Shown: positions 6,639 to 14,729 of the stretch, in pieces
Numbering within the stretch: position 1 is the first letter of the stretch
How the letters are laid out: every line of letters begins with the position of its first letter
Notes under the pieces: generated by a model
Told to the model about the DNA's origin: nothing
The model's database searches: none
What the model saw: only the letters and a program-made list of their open reading frames with translations
DNA from: Burkholderiales bacterium Ga0077543
Lineage (GTDB): Bacteria; Pseudomonadota; Gammaproteobacteria; Burkholderiales; Burkholderiaceae_C
Length of the DNA stretch: 64,000 nucleotides
Assembly: GCA_001464055.1 (NCBI GenBank)
Contig: LNET01000096.1
Coordinates: 1 to 64,000 of the forward strand
Direction: 5' to 3'
Made by a program: the position numbers and the translations under genes

Positions 6639-6902
6639 GTGGAAACGCTCACCACCAGAGTTTTCAACAACGGCAACAGCCAGGCGGTCCGCATTCCTGC
6701 CGAGTTCCGGCTCGACACTGACCGCGTGAGCATTTCGCGCAACGAGTCGGGCGATCTGGTGATTCATCCCTTGCGGGCCGAACGTGGCGCTGCGCTGTTC
6801 GATGCGCTGCGCGCCGTGGGCGAGGCGGACCTTGCCTTCATCGCTGCACTGGAGGCTGAACAGGCCGGTCAACAGCCCTTGCAGGAGCGCGAGGCCCTGT
6901 GA
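6639..6902 (+). CDS. vapB: VapB-type antitoxin (AbrB/SpoVT fold)
   Basis: 87-residue antitoxin. The N-terminal swapped-hairpin DNA-binding domain is plain in TRVFNNGNSQAVRIPAEFRLDTDRV, the VapB signature, with the C-terminal tail (GEADLAFIAALEAEQAGQQP) available to bind the toxin. It starts at GTG 6639 or possibly a near codon. The stop overlaps the vapC GTG by 4 bp, so the two are translationally coupled. It would neutralise VapC and repress the paired repeats upstream. Confidence 0.88.
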   Translation: METLTTRVFNNGNSQAVRIPAEFRLDTDRVSISRNESGDLVIHPLRAERGAALFDALRAVGEADLAFIAALEAEQAGQQPLQEREAL

Positions 6903-7312
6903 TCTACCTGCTGGACACCAACATCCTCATCTACCTGATCAAGAACCAGCCGCCCGCCATCGCGCAGCGGGTGGATGCGCTGCCGCAGGATGCCCGGCTG
7001 TGCATGTCCTTCGTGACCTGGGCTGAGTTGCTGAAGGGCGCCGAGCGCAGCACGAAAAAGCCGGAGGTCCTTCGCCGGCTGGAAGCCTTGGCCCGACAAG
7101 TGGCGGTGCTGTATCCGGCAGGCCCCGCCATCTGCGAGCACTACGCCGAGCAGTCCACGCGTCTGAAGGACGCAGGCACGCCCGTCGGTGCAAACGATCT
7201 ATGGATCGCCTGCCACGCACTGGCCGAGAGCGCGACGCTGGTGACGAACAACACCAGCGAGTTCCTGCGCGTCGGGGGACTGAAGGTCGAAAACTGGGTC
7301 GATCCGGCGTGA
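6899..7312 (+). CDS. vapC: VapC-type PIN-domain toxin
   Basis: 137-residue PIN RNase: D6 in LLDTN, E43 in WAELLKGAERS and D100 in VGANDLWIACHAL form the acidic site, with TNNTSEF as the fourth position, where N replaces the frequent R/D context. The motif order and the ANDLWIA block match the VapC type that cuts initiator tRNA in enterobacteria; that target is family knowledge, not shown here. The GTG start lies in the overlap with vapB (GTGA). This is the second TA module in 4 kb and is not closely similar to the first toxin. Confidence 0.9.
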   Translation: MIYLLDTNILIYLIKNQPPAIAQRVDALPQDARLCMSFVTWAELLKGAERSTKKPEVLRRLEALARQVAVLYPAGPAICEHYAEQSTRLKDAGTPVGANDLWIACHALAESATLVTNNTSEFLRVGGLKVENWVDPA

Positions 7313-7509
7313 TCGTCGTGGCTGCTGCACTGGTGCCTGAGCAGATTGGCTCGAACGCCGGGCCACACAACAAGCTCGGTTGCGGTGTCCGGACCAAAGA
7401 CGCCAGCGATTCCGATCCAGACCAGCCACCATTCCCGACTTGAACTCACCGCAGATTCCTCCGCCTGATCGATGCCTTTCCACCCCACCTTGCCGGATCG
7501 CTTTGCCGT

Positions 7510-8844
7510 GTGGCCGCTGCCGCCAGCGCCCATGAGCATTCAGACACTGGGCAGGCCTGCGCGTTGAAGTCGCCCCTGCCATCAGGCTCGGCCGCAGCAG
7601 CCCGCTGGCCCGCGCTGGCCCCGCTGCGCACGCGCGCCTTCCGCATTCAGTGGCCGGCCGACCTGTGCACCGCCTGGGCGCTTGAAATGGAGACGCTGAT
7701 CCTGGGCTGGTACGTGCTCGTGGAGACGGGCTCGGTGCTTCAGCTGACGATCTTCGGCGCGCTGATGTACGTCGGCACGCTGCTGTCGCCCGTGCTGGGC
7801 ACGCTGGGCGACCGGCTGGGCCTGCGTCGTGTGCTGGCGGGCATGCGCATGAGCTACGCCCTGCTGGCCGGCGTGATCCTGCTGCTGGCCGCCACGGACC
7901 AGCTCAGCCCGACCGGCGTGTTGGTCGTGGCCTTCCTCGTGGGCTTGGTCAAGCCCTCGGACATCGGGCTGCGCACGGCCCTGGTCAGTGCCGTCGTGCC
8001 GCCTTCACAGCTGGTCGCTGCGATGGGCATATCGCGGACCACGGGGGATTCGGCGCGCATCGGCGGCGCATTGGCCGGGGCCGGCTTCATGGCCAGTCTT
8101 GGCATGCTGAGCGCGTATGGCGTCATCGTCGCCTTGTACCTCGTCGGTGTGGTGCTGACCTTGCGATCGGGTCCGGCCGGCGTGAAGACTGCCGCTGCCG
8201 CGCCGGCCCGCACGTCGTCACCTTGGCGCGAACTGGTCGAAGGCTTGCAGCATGTCTGGCACACGCCTGCGCTGCGTGCCGCGATGGCGGTGGCTGCGCT
8301 GGTCAACCTGTGCGCCTTTCCGCTCAGCGGCGGCTTGATGCCCTACATCGCACGCGACGTCTTCGGCCTGGACCAGAAGGGCTTGGGCTGGCTGGTGGCC
8401 AGTTATGCCAGCGGAGCGCTGCTGGGCTCGGTGGTGATGAGCAGCCGTGGCGCCGCACTGCGCCCGGCACGCACGATGCTGGCCTCGTGCGCCGCGTGGT
8501 ACCTGTGCCTGCTGGGCCTGGCGCTGCCCATCACGGCGTCCAGCGCGATGGCGCTCTATCTTGCCGCAGGCTTCTGCCAGAGCCTGAGCATGCTGGCCCT
8601 GGCCGTCTTGCTGATGCGCGGCAGCGACGAGCGCTTCCGCGGCCGGGTGATGGGTGTGCGCATGCTGGCCATCTACACCCTGCCTCTGGGCTTGCTGTCG
8701 GCGGGCGCGCTGATCCCGGTGCTGGGCTTCCGCGGCCTGGTGATGGGCTACGTCGGGCTGGGCCTGGCCATGGTGGCGGCGATTGCCTTGACTTGGCGAT
8801 CGGTGCTGCTGCCGCGCATGGCGCCAGCCAACGCGACCGGGTGA
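7510..8844 (+). CDS. MFS transporter, EntS-like
   Basis: Twelve-helix major facilitator protein of up to 444 residues. The loop 2-3 motif is present as GTLGDRLGLRRVLAG, with a central cytoplasmic loop near PARTSSPWRELVEGLQHV and the second-half helices from MAVAALVNLCAFPLSG onward. The arrangement resembles EntS/DUF894-type exporters of siderophores and drugs; the substrate is not known. The start is uncertain: GTG 7510 gives about 30 extra Ala-rich residues, and TTG 7564 gives a more typical N-terminus. No regulator is adjacent, as it lies between two TA modules. Confidence 0.82.
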   Translation: MAAAASAHEHSDTGQACALKSPLPSGSAAAARWPALAPLRTRAFRIQWPADLCTAWALEMETLILGWYVLVETGSVLQLTIFGALMYVGTLLSPVLGTLGDRLGLRRVLAGMRMSYALLAGVILLLAATDQLSPTGVLVVAFLVGLVKPSDIGLRTALVSAVVPPSQLVAAMGISRTTGDSARIGGALAGAGFMASLGMLSAYGVIVALYLVGVVLTLRSGPAGVKTAAAAPARTSSPWRELVEGLQHVWHTPALRAAMAVAALVNLCAFPLSGGLMPYIARDVFGLDQKGLGWLVASYASGALLGSVVMSSRGAALRPARTMLASCAAWYLCLLGLALPITASSAMALYLAAGFCQSLSMLALAVLLMRGSDERFRGRVMGVRMLAIYTLPLGLLSAGALIPVLGFRGLVMGYVGLGLAMVAAIALTWRSVLLPRMAPANATG

Positions 8845-9194
8845 CGAGGCGGGGCACGGCGGTGGAATGAGCCGCAGCCAGACCCGCCCATGCGCAATCT
8901 GCTCTGCCGGCCGGTCAAGCGTGTCTGCGTCGATCAGTTTCTGAGCCGACGAAGAACTCAGTGACAGCGAAGGCTGTCGTTCGCAGGTCACCAGCATCGA
9001 CTGGGAGAGGCCCCCGGCTGAACGACAGCATCTGAAAGCCGCGAACTCGCGCTGTCGACCCACAGCCGGCATCGGCCGCCTTGATTCGTAGCGGCAGAGC
9101 CGCCAGCCAGACAACTACCCAGGCATCTGACAGGCGCGTTCGCGACGCGGCCTGCGGCAGCATTCCTGGATCTGGAGGTGTTCCTTCCAGCGGA
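8845..9194. other. Intergenic, no gene seen
   Basis: Frames across this stretch are short and not protein-like. It ends at the ParD operator palindrome. No terminator with a T tract was found. Confidence 0.5.
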
Positions 9195-9213
9195 CTTGAC
9201 AACTGTTGTCAAG
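9195..9213. promoter_or_regulatory. parDE operator palindrome
   Basis: Perfect 9-bp inverted repeat CTTGACAAC-T-GTTGTCAAG, 17 bp before the parD start. It embeds a consensus TTGACA (-35, 9196-9201), so a bound ParD dimer would block RNA polymerase. A -10 at the right spacing (CAAGAT, 9219-9224) would put transcription start at or next to the ATG. Confidence 0.65.
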
Positions 9214-9230
9214 CTGACCAAGATGCCTGC

Positions 9231-9482
9231 ATGAGCCGCCAAACCATGAGCTTTGCCTTGCCAGAGTCGATGCGCGAGTACATCGATCACCGGGTCGCCA
9301 CCGGCAACTACGGCAACACCAGCGAGTACATCCGCGACCTGGTACGCCGAGATCAGGAAGAGCAGGCCAAGAAGCGGCTTCGCGATCTCATCGAAGAAGG
9401 TCTGGCATCCGGGCCTGGTCGGCGCCGCACCAAGGCGGACGAAAAGGAACTGCTGGCGATCGCTCGCGGCGAGATCGATTGA
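9231..9482 (+). CDS. parD: ParD-type antitoxin (ribbon-helix-helix)
   Basis: 83-residue antitoxin: MSFALPESMREYIDHRVATGNYGNTSEYIRDLVRRDQEE is the ribbon-helix-helix domain of the ParD/CC2985 family, followed by a toxin-binding helix and basic tail. The start at ATG 9231 (or M6 at 9246) has no visible Shine-Dalgarno sequence, fitting the leaderless transcript suggested by the promoter spacing. It overlaps parE by 4 bp (TTGA). Third TA module of the window. Confidence 0.9.
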   Translation: MSRQTMSFALPESMREYIDHRVATGNYGNTSEYIRDLVRRDQEEQAKKRLRDLIEEGLASGPGRRRTKADEKELLAIARGEID

Positions 9483-9805
9483 AGCCGGCAGTTCTGCGCC
9501 CGCAGGCGCTGCGCGATCAGCAGGGCGAGGTCAGGTGCTACCGCAAGGAGGGTGGTACCCGTGCGGCAGTGAAGTTGGCCACCGCCTCCAACGCCGCGCT
9601 TGACCAGATCGAACTCGACCCAGGCATCGGCTCACCGACACTCGGCAAGCTGCTCGGTGTTCCGGGGCTTCGGACTTGGCGGGTGGCGAAGTTCCCGCTG
9701 CTTTGGTGCTATTTCGAACGCGAAGACCATGTTGATGTGGTCCGGTTGTTGGGCGAGCGCCAGAACATCGCCGCGATCTTGGGCGACGAGTTCGCCTCGA
9801 ACTGA
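9479..9805 (+). CDS. parE: ParE-type toxin (RelE/ParE fold)
   Basis: 108-residue ParE-superfamily toxin starting at TTG 9479 in the overlap with parD. The fold is marked by LRPQALRDQQGEVRCYRKEGG, then AALDQIELDPGIGSPTLGKLLGVPGLRTWRVAKFPLLWCYFEREDHVDVVRLLGERQ, where RxWRV and the LLWCYFE strand are typical. ParE proteins poison DNA gyrase, while RelE relatives cut mRNA on ribosomes; the GRQ-less C-terminus does not decide which. Neutralised by ParD by family. Confidence 0.88.
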   Translation: MKPAVLRPQALRDQQGEVRCYRKEGGTRAAVKLATASNAALDQIELDPGIGSPTLGKLLGVPGLRTWRVAKFPLLWCYFEREDHVDVVRLLGERQNIAAILGDEFASN

Positions 9806-9851
9806 CGGCATCAGGGTCGCGGCGGGTGCAGGTCCAGAGCTCGATGACTGG

Positions 9852-10406
9852 TCAGCGCCTGGTTCTGGCGGATCGCGCATCGGGATGGGCCTCTGCCCAT
9901 GCCACGCGCCAGCCCAACAACATGCCGATCGCACCCAGGATGAACAGCACCCAGGCAAAGCCGCGGAAGATCGGCTCTTCGGTGGCGCGCCCGTCGTTGC
10001 GGAAGTTGATGACCTTGGCCACATCGGCGTAGCGCACCAGTTCACCAGCGGGCGCCGCCAACGTGTAAATCTGGTTGGCATCGCTGGCGTCGAATCGGGC
10101 GTTGACCACCTGGCCCACCAGGGCAGTGACCTTGTCCTTGGTCAGCCACTGGCCGCCCAGGACCAGGGTGACGGGGGTGCCGTTTCGATCGACCGTCAGC
10201 TCATGGAACTGCGCCACCACCATGCGGTTTCGAACGGTCTTTCGGGTCACCTCTCGTGCGGCGACCACCGGGCCACTGATGGTGGACAAATTGCCCAGGG
10301 CAGGCGCCGGCATGGGCGTTGGCATGTTGCGCACGCGCAGCGTGGTGACGATGACCAACACCAGGCCGATGAGGCAAAGCCATTTGGACAAGCGCAGCAG
10401 CGTCAT
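9852..10406 (-). CDS. Membrane protein with two helices, function unknown
   Basis: 184 residues from ATG 10406. One N-terminal membrane helix (LCLIGLVLVIVTTL) and one C-terminal helix (GFAWVLFILGAIGMLLGW) enclose a region of about 120 residues with beta-rich sequence (VAQFHELTVDRNGTPVTLVLGGQWLT). I do not recognise the family; the two-helix topology resembles DUF3592-like proteins but no signature residue confirms it. It lies 127 bp downstream of the next minus-strand gene and could share its transcript. Confidence 0.6.
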   Translation of the reverse strand: MTLLRLSKWLCLIGLVLVIVTTLRVRNMPTPMPAPALGNLSTISGPVVAAREVTRKTVRNRMVVAQFHELTVDRNGTPVTLVLGGQWLTKDKVTALVGQVVNARFDASDANQIYTLAAPAGELVRYADVAKVINFRNDGRATEEPIFRGFAWVLFILGAIGMLLGWRVAWAEAHPDARSARTRR

Positions 10407-10533
10407 GGGTTGTGCGGTTGGGTCATAAGTGGGCCCGGCCGCTGGGCGCAAGCGCTGTGGTCAACGGGCTGAGCGGCTGCATTGCCAGGCGCCTGCGCGC
10501 TGCAGAAGGGGCGGTGCAGCGACGCTTGCATAG

Positions 10534-11643
10534 TCAATCCAAGGCATTGGCATAACAGCCAAAGTATTGGGGAAATGCTGCCAAGCCTTCCAGCAGATCC
10601 TGAAACATGGCGACACGCACGAAGGGTGCCCGGTGCAGACCGTAGCGCCGCGCACGTTCAGCCACATCCGGCGCCCCGGCGCAGTGGGCCACTGCCAAGC
10701 AGGCCGCGCTGGGGTCGAGAAAGACGCTAGCGGTCGGCTCGGCCAGGGGCTGGGCCAGAAATCCGCGGATGGTCTGGCAGGCGTCCAGCAGCGGCAACCA
10801 GTGTTGCATCGCCCAATTGGCGAAAAGGCCCAAAAAGCTGACCAGATCGGGCACCGTTTGGCAGCTGAATGATGTGTCGAACGCGCTGCGTCTTCCCGGG
10901 TTCTTGTAAAAAGCAGCGAGCTCGGGCAAATGCATTGACCTTAGCCAGATGCCGTGTTGCGCCCCACACCACGCCTTGAACTCCTCGGGCAACCGCGGTT
11001 TGAGGTCGCATGACAGCCACAGGTCAATGTGGTCGTCGGCCCAAAACGCATCAGACCAGCCTTCCACGGTGATGACCATGCGCTGTTGCCCCATCGGTGT
11101 GCTGCGCACCAGCGCCAGTTCATCGAGCGGCTGGTGCCCGGTGACCCAGGTCAATTGAAACCCATGCGGCGCGAACTTCGGCAGCACCAGCGCGCGCACC
11201 TGGGCTTCCAGGCGCCGCGCAGCCGCCGCCTTGAAATCGACCTGCGGCACGGCGGCCGTCTCGGGCCATTCCAGCGGCTCGCGGCCCTCGGGCGTCAGGC
11301 GCCAGCGGCCGGGCAAGAATACCTCGCCGCTTTGGCCGTCGTACACGGTCAGCCCCAGGGCCAGCGCCAGGTCGATCAACCTGGGCGCTACTGTGTCCAG
11401 CTGGTCCACCGACAAGGCCAGCGCCCACACGGCCTCGTGCACATCACCGTCGGGCTCGCCTTCCAGCCAGGGTGAGCCAGCATCGCCGGGCTGGGCTGGA
11501 AACGCCGCACGCAGCTGCCGCGCCAGCAGCGCAAACAGCGGGTTGGGCGGGCAGGCGCGGCCGGTCAGCTGCGCCAGCAGCGCATCGGCCTGCGCCCAGG
11601 TCTGCGGGCTGGGCTGCTCCCAGATGTGGACGACATAGCTCAT
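10534..11643 (-). CDS. Conserved hypothetical, possible immunity-type protein
   Basis: 369-residue soluble protein beginning MSYVVHIWEQPSPQTWAQADALL. The start resembles a widespread family of small cytosolic proteins found beside secreted toxins (MSYxVxIWExP N-terminus), but that is recollection of a pattern, not a verified match. Trp- and acid-rich blocks (EGWSDAFWADDHIDLWLSCDL) and no signal peptide or catalytic motif are seen. It is 57 bp downstream of an Ala-rich fragment on the same strand that could be the end of an effector gene. Function unassigned. Confidence 0.55.
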   Translation of the reverse strand: MSYVVHIWEQPSPQTWAQADALLAQLTGRACPPNPLFALLARQLRAAFPAQPGDAGSPWLEGEPDGDVHEAVWALALSVDQLDTVAPRLIDLALALGLTVYDGQSGEVFLPGRWRLTPEGREPLEWPETAAVPQVDFKAAAARRLEAQVRALVLPKFAPHGFQLTWVTGHQPLDELALVRSTPMGQQRMVITVEGWSDAFWADDHIDLWLSCDLKPRLPEEFKAWCGAQHGIWLRSMHLPELAAFYKNPGRRSAFDTSFSCQTVPDLVSFLGLFANWAMQHWLPLLDACQTIRGFLAQPLAEPTASVFLDPSAACLAVAHCAGAPDVAERARRYGLHRAPFVRVAMFQDLLEGLAAFPQYFGCYANALD

Positions 11644-11700
11644 CGGTCTGCACTCTTGAAAACCACGATTGTGGCCGGCCCGGCTGGCGCCAAGTCGGGC

Positions 11701-12132
11701 TCAGCGCCCGCCCATCAGTTGCTCCCACTGCGCCTTGGCGCGCTCTTCCAGTTCTTTGAGCCATGCATCGCTCAAGGCGCGCGCACGGTCGGCCTCGGCT
11801 TGGGCGATTTCAGCGGCCGTCTTGGGCGGCACCAGGGGTGCCGCAGGCGCCGCCAACATGCCTGCAGCTGCCACCAGTGTGGCGCTGGTCGCCGCCGCAG
11901 CCGGCCTGACAGCCGCACTGCCGGCCAGCACCTGCACCTGCTGTGTGGCCGCCTGCAGCACCACGAACGGATTGACACTGACTGGCGTGGCAACCGCCGT
12001 GCCGGCCAGCACCCGCACCTCCACAGCCTGGCTGACCGACGCGCTGGCACCGTTGCTGGCCTCAGCGCTGGCCGCCACAACCGTGAGCGTGAGGATAGGT
12101 TTTCCAAACGCGCTTTTTCTCCCCGACGGCAC
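11701..12132 (-). pseudogene. Ala-rich C-terminal gene fragment
   Basis: Up to 143 residues, of which the last about 110 are protein-like: an Ala/Val-rich stretch with hydrophobic segments, then PLVPPKTAAEIAQAEADRARALSDAWLKELEERAKAQWEQLMGGR, an amphipathic helical tail. There is no convincing start codon; upstream frames disagree, which suggests the 5' part is lost or frameshifted. With the gene at 10534-11643 it forms an arrangement like toxin tail plus immunity gene. Identity unknown. Confidence 0.4.
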
Positions 12133-12434
12133 CCCGAACGCGGCAGAGCCGGGGCGAAACGCGGCTTTCGGTGGCCACCAGCCGCTGCGGGTTCACCTTG
12201 GCTGTGCCTGGCCAGAGATCGAGCGCCGGACGCTGGCCCGCGGGGACCGCACACTCGCCGAGGCCCGACACGGCTACGAGAACGGGGTGGTGCCCTCGGT
12301 CCACCATCATCACTTCGACACGACCCGTCGCCATTCGCAGGAAATCGCGGTAGAACTCGCGCAGTTGTTGTTGTCCCTTCCAACCCGCGCAGCCTGAGCC
12401 CACAGCGGCGGCTGCGCCGACCAGGAGACACCCG
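12133..12434. other. Unresolved stretch
   Basis: Minus-strand frames here contain some protein-like sequence (REFYRDFLRMATGRVEVMMV) out of frame with the fragment below, so this may be the frameshifted upstream part of the same lost gene. No start or family can be supported. Confidence 0.35.
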
Positions 12435-12794
12435 ATGCCCAGCCTCGACCCGGTCTTTGCCGAACTGCGTTCGATCATGGCGCCCTACGCGGCCCGGCTG
12501 GACGCGAAGAAGGACGACGCGACCGAGCTGTATCTGGACACCCGTTTCCTCCAGAAGAACAAGAAGCCCCTGTTCTTCGGCGCGGTGCAGGTGAAGAAGG
12601 CCTTCGTCAGCTTTCACCTGATGCCGGTGTATGCCCGGCCCGGGCTGCTGGACGGCCTGTCGCCCGCGCTGAAGAAACGCATGCAGGGCAAGTCGTGCTT
12701 CAACTTCGCCGAGGTCGACAAGCCGCTGTTCAAGGAACTGGCCGGGTTGACGAAGGCCGCTTTTGCCAGCTACGAGGAGCAGGGTTTCGTCTAG
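12435..12794 (+). CDS. Conserved small cytosolic protein
   Basis: 119 residues from ATG 12435 (AGGAG 10 bases upstream). The sequence DATELYLDTRFLQKNKKPLFFGAVQVKKAFVSFHLMPVYARPGLLDGLSPALKKRMQGKSCFNF is compact and typical of a conserved single-domain family seen in many proteobacteria and acidobacteria, resembling DUF1801-like YdhG folds; no catalytic residues are known to me. It stands alone, 83 bp before the next gene on the same strand. Confidence 0.65.
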   Translation: MPSLDPVFAELRSIMAPYAARLDAKKDDATELYLDTRFLQKNKKPLFFGAVQVKKAFVSFHLMPVYARPGLLDGLSPALKKRMQGKSCFNFAEVDKPLFKELAGLTKAAFASYEEQGFV

Positions 12795-12877
12795 CCCCGC
12801 ACAGCCATCGCCCCGCATGGCGCCGCGGCCTGGTTCGGCCTGGCCTTAACATGACGACCCCGTTCAAGGAGAGCACC

Positions 12878-13291
12878 ATGGTTCATGACCACGTGCGGGT
12901 TCAGAAGCGGCAGGCCATCGCCTATTGGCACCAGCACAAGATGAACCGCCCGGTGAAGATCACTTCGCTGTCCCGTCCGCCGATGTTCTGGGCGGAAGGC
13001 TTCGTCACCTGCTACAAGTTTGTCGCCGGACGCACCCTTGCCGAGGCCGAAAGAATCCTCGGCCTGCAGCCCGGCGAACTGGCCAGCGGCGCCTACTTCC
13101 ATGAATTCCAGTCGTTTCCCGCGGAAGACGAATTCGAACTGAAGGGCTACACCCAAACCCCGGACGGGCAGAACTGGACACCCGACAGCGCGTATCCGCC
13201 GGGTTCAGGTGCACCGCAGTGGCGCATCCTGAAGCACGCCTGCCTTGCCACGCGCACGGTGGTCGTCGAGCCCGGCGCCAGGTTCCCCTGA
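12878..13291 (+). CDS. Conserved hypothetical protein
   Basis: 137 residues. The start at ATG 12878 is chosen because AAGGAG (12866-12871) is placed 6 bases before it; an upstream in-frame ATG at 12851 lacks such a site. The protein has a segment PPMFWAEGFVTCYKFVAGRTLAEAERILGLQPGELASGAYFHEFQSFPAEDEFELKGYTQTPDGQ, followed by SAYPPGSGAPQW near the end. It has neither signal peptide nor membrane helix. I recognise it only as a conserved uncharacterised protein. Confidence 0.6.
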   Translation: MVHDHVRVQKRQAIAYWHQHKMNRPVKITSLSRPPMFWAEGFVTCYKFVAGRTLAEAERILGLQPGELASGAYFHEFQSFPAEDEFELKGYTQTPDGQNWTPDSAYPPGSGAPQWRILKHACLATRTVVVEPGARFP

Positions 13292-13417
13292 ATCGCCGAC
13301 GCCGCAGCGGCGGGCCGCCGCCGATCTGAAGCCGTCTTCGCGCGATGGCGTTCGACCACGGCGCCCTGCGCTGCCACTGAAGAAAACCCGCGCCAAAACC
13401 CCCAGCACGTACACCCC

Positions 13418-13822
13418 ATGGACGACACCCATTCGCTCGAAGGCAGCTGCCACTGCGGCGCCCTGGGCTGGAAGTACCTGGGCATGCCGGAATCGGCCAC
13501 CGCCTGCAACTGCACGTCGTGCCGGCGCTGGGGCGGGCTCTGGGCTTACGGCACGGAAGGCGAACGCATCGCCGTGCGTGGCGAAAGCCGGGTCTACACA
13601 CGTGGCCCGAACCTGGCCTACCACTTCTGCCCCACCTGCGCGGCGGTGGGCTGGTGGCGCCTGCAGAAGCCCGATGCCGACGGCAGGTTTGCGGTGGCCG
13701 TGAACCTGCGGCTCGCCGAACCGGGGCCGATCGCGCACCTGCCCATCGAGCACTTCGAAGGGCTCGAGGCTTTCGAAGACTTGCCGCGCGACGGGCGTTG
13801 CGTGCGCGATCTCTGGTTCTAG
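13418..13822 (+). CDS. GFA-family zinc protein (CENP-V/GFA domain)
   Basis: 134-residue single GFA domain. The zinc-binding cysteines are all visible: GSCHCGALGW (CxC), ACNCTSCRRWG (CxxC plus CxC) and HFCPTCAAVGWW (CxxC). The family founder is glutathione-dependent formaldehyde-activating enzyme, but most stand-alone members have no shown activity. No formaldehyde genes are adjacent. The ATG at 13418 begins the conserved EGSCHCG region after 8 residues. Cytosolic. Confidence 0.87.
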   Translation: MDDTHSLEGSCHCGALGWKYLGMPESATACNCTSCRRWGGLWAYGTEGERIAVRGESRVYTRGPNLAYHFCPTCAAVGWWRLQKPDADGRFAVAVNLRLAEPGPIAHLPIEHFEGLEAFEDLPRDGRCVRDLWF

Positions 13823-14071
13823 CCGGTGGGTGCAGACTCGGGCCCCTTGCTGCCCAGGGAAACGGCGCATTTCCTCATGGCCTCGGGCTGGACGGTGCTG
13901 GACGGTGCTGGCCGGGATCTGTTGGTGAACCCCGGCAGCGTGGGCCTGCAGGCCAGGCGAGGCTGCGTCGCGTGAAGCGCCGCGCGTCCTGCCCAGGCTC
14001 GGCCTGGGCTGCACAGTCGGTGCAGCCCGCCTGCCTGCGCCCCTTCCACCCGAACCGCCAGGACATCGGGT

Positions 14072-14620
14072 TTGGCTGAGCTTGTCCTTGTCGACCACCA
14101 GCCGGACTGGTCGCGCCAGTTCGCCGTGCTGGCCGGCGAACTGCAGCTCGCCTTCGAAGGGGCAGACGTGTGCATCGAGCACATCGGCAGCACCGCCGTG
14201 CCTGGGCTGTGTGCCAAGCCCGTGCTGGACGTCTTGCTGGGCGCCGGGGCGCTGTCCGAGATCGAAGCCCGCGTGCCCGCGCTGGCCCGGCTTGGTTTCA
14301 TCTACCGGCCAGAACACGAGGCGGCGCTGCCGGCGCGACGCTACTTCACGCGCAACGCGGTGGCGCTGCCGGCGTCAGCGCGGGTCCACCTGCATGCGGT
14401 GGTCGTCAACGCGGCCATCTGGCAGCAGCACATGGCGTTTCGCAATGCGCTGCGCGCCAGCCCGCCCCTGAGGGCGCAGTACGCTGCGCTCAAGCGCGTC
14501 CTGGCGGCAGAGCACCTGCACGACAAGGCGGCTTACACCGCGGCCAAGGGTCCGTTCATTGTTGGAGTCGTCAGCGCAGCCCTGGCCGCGGGAACGGCCG
14601 ACCCGCGCGGTGCCGCCTGA
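14072..14620 (+). CDS. GrpB-family protein
   Basis: 182-residue member of the GrpB/DUF478 family (nucleotidyltransferase-like fold). The signature is clear: LVDHQPDWSRQFAVLAGEL, then CIEHIGSTAVPGLCAKPVLDVLLG (the GSTA..PGL..KP..D core), and RVHLHAVVVNAAIWQQHMAFRNALRASPPLRAQYAALKRVLA. It starts at TTG 14072. The family is widespread and uncharacterised, with weak similarity to enzymes of coenzyme A synthesis in fusions. No partner gene adjoins it. Confidence 0.87.
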   Translation: MAELVLVDHQPDWSRQFAVLAGELQLAFEGADVCIEHIGSTAVPGLCAKPVLDVLLGAGALSEIEARVPALARLGFIYRPEHEAALPARRYFTRNAVALPASARVHLHAVVVNAAIWQQHMAFRNALRASPPLRAQYAALKRVLAAEHLHDKAAYTAAKGPFIVGVVSAALAAGTADPRGAA

Positions 14621-14729
14621 ACCGGGCGGACCGAGGCCTACGGAAAGCGCAGCAGACTGGGTGCGTCAGCCTGCGGGCCCGAGGCGGGCCGCCGTAACCG
14701 GGCCGGCCCTGGCGGCAGTTCTTGCGCCT

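Noticed and set aside
12062-12478. Minus-strand frame with a lipobox-like start
   Set aside because: The hydrophobic start is out of context, overlaps the start of a clear plus-strand gene, and the body is inconsistent with neighbouring frames.
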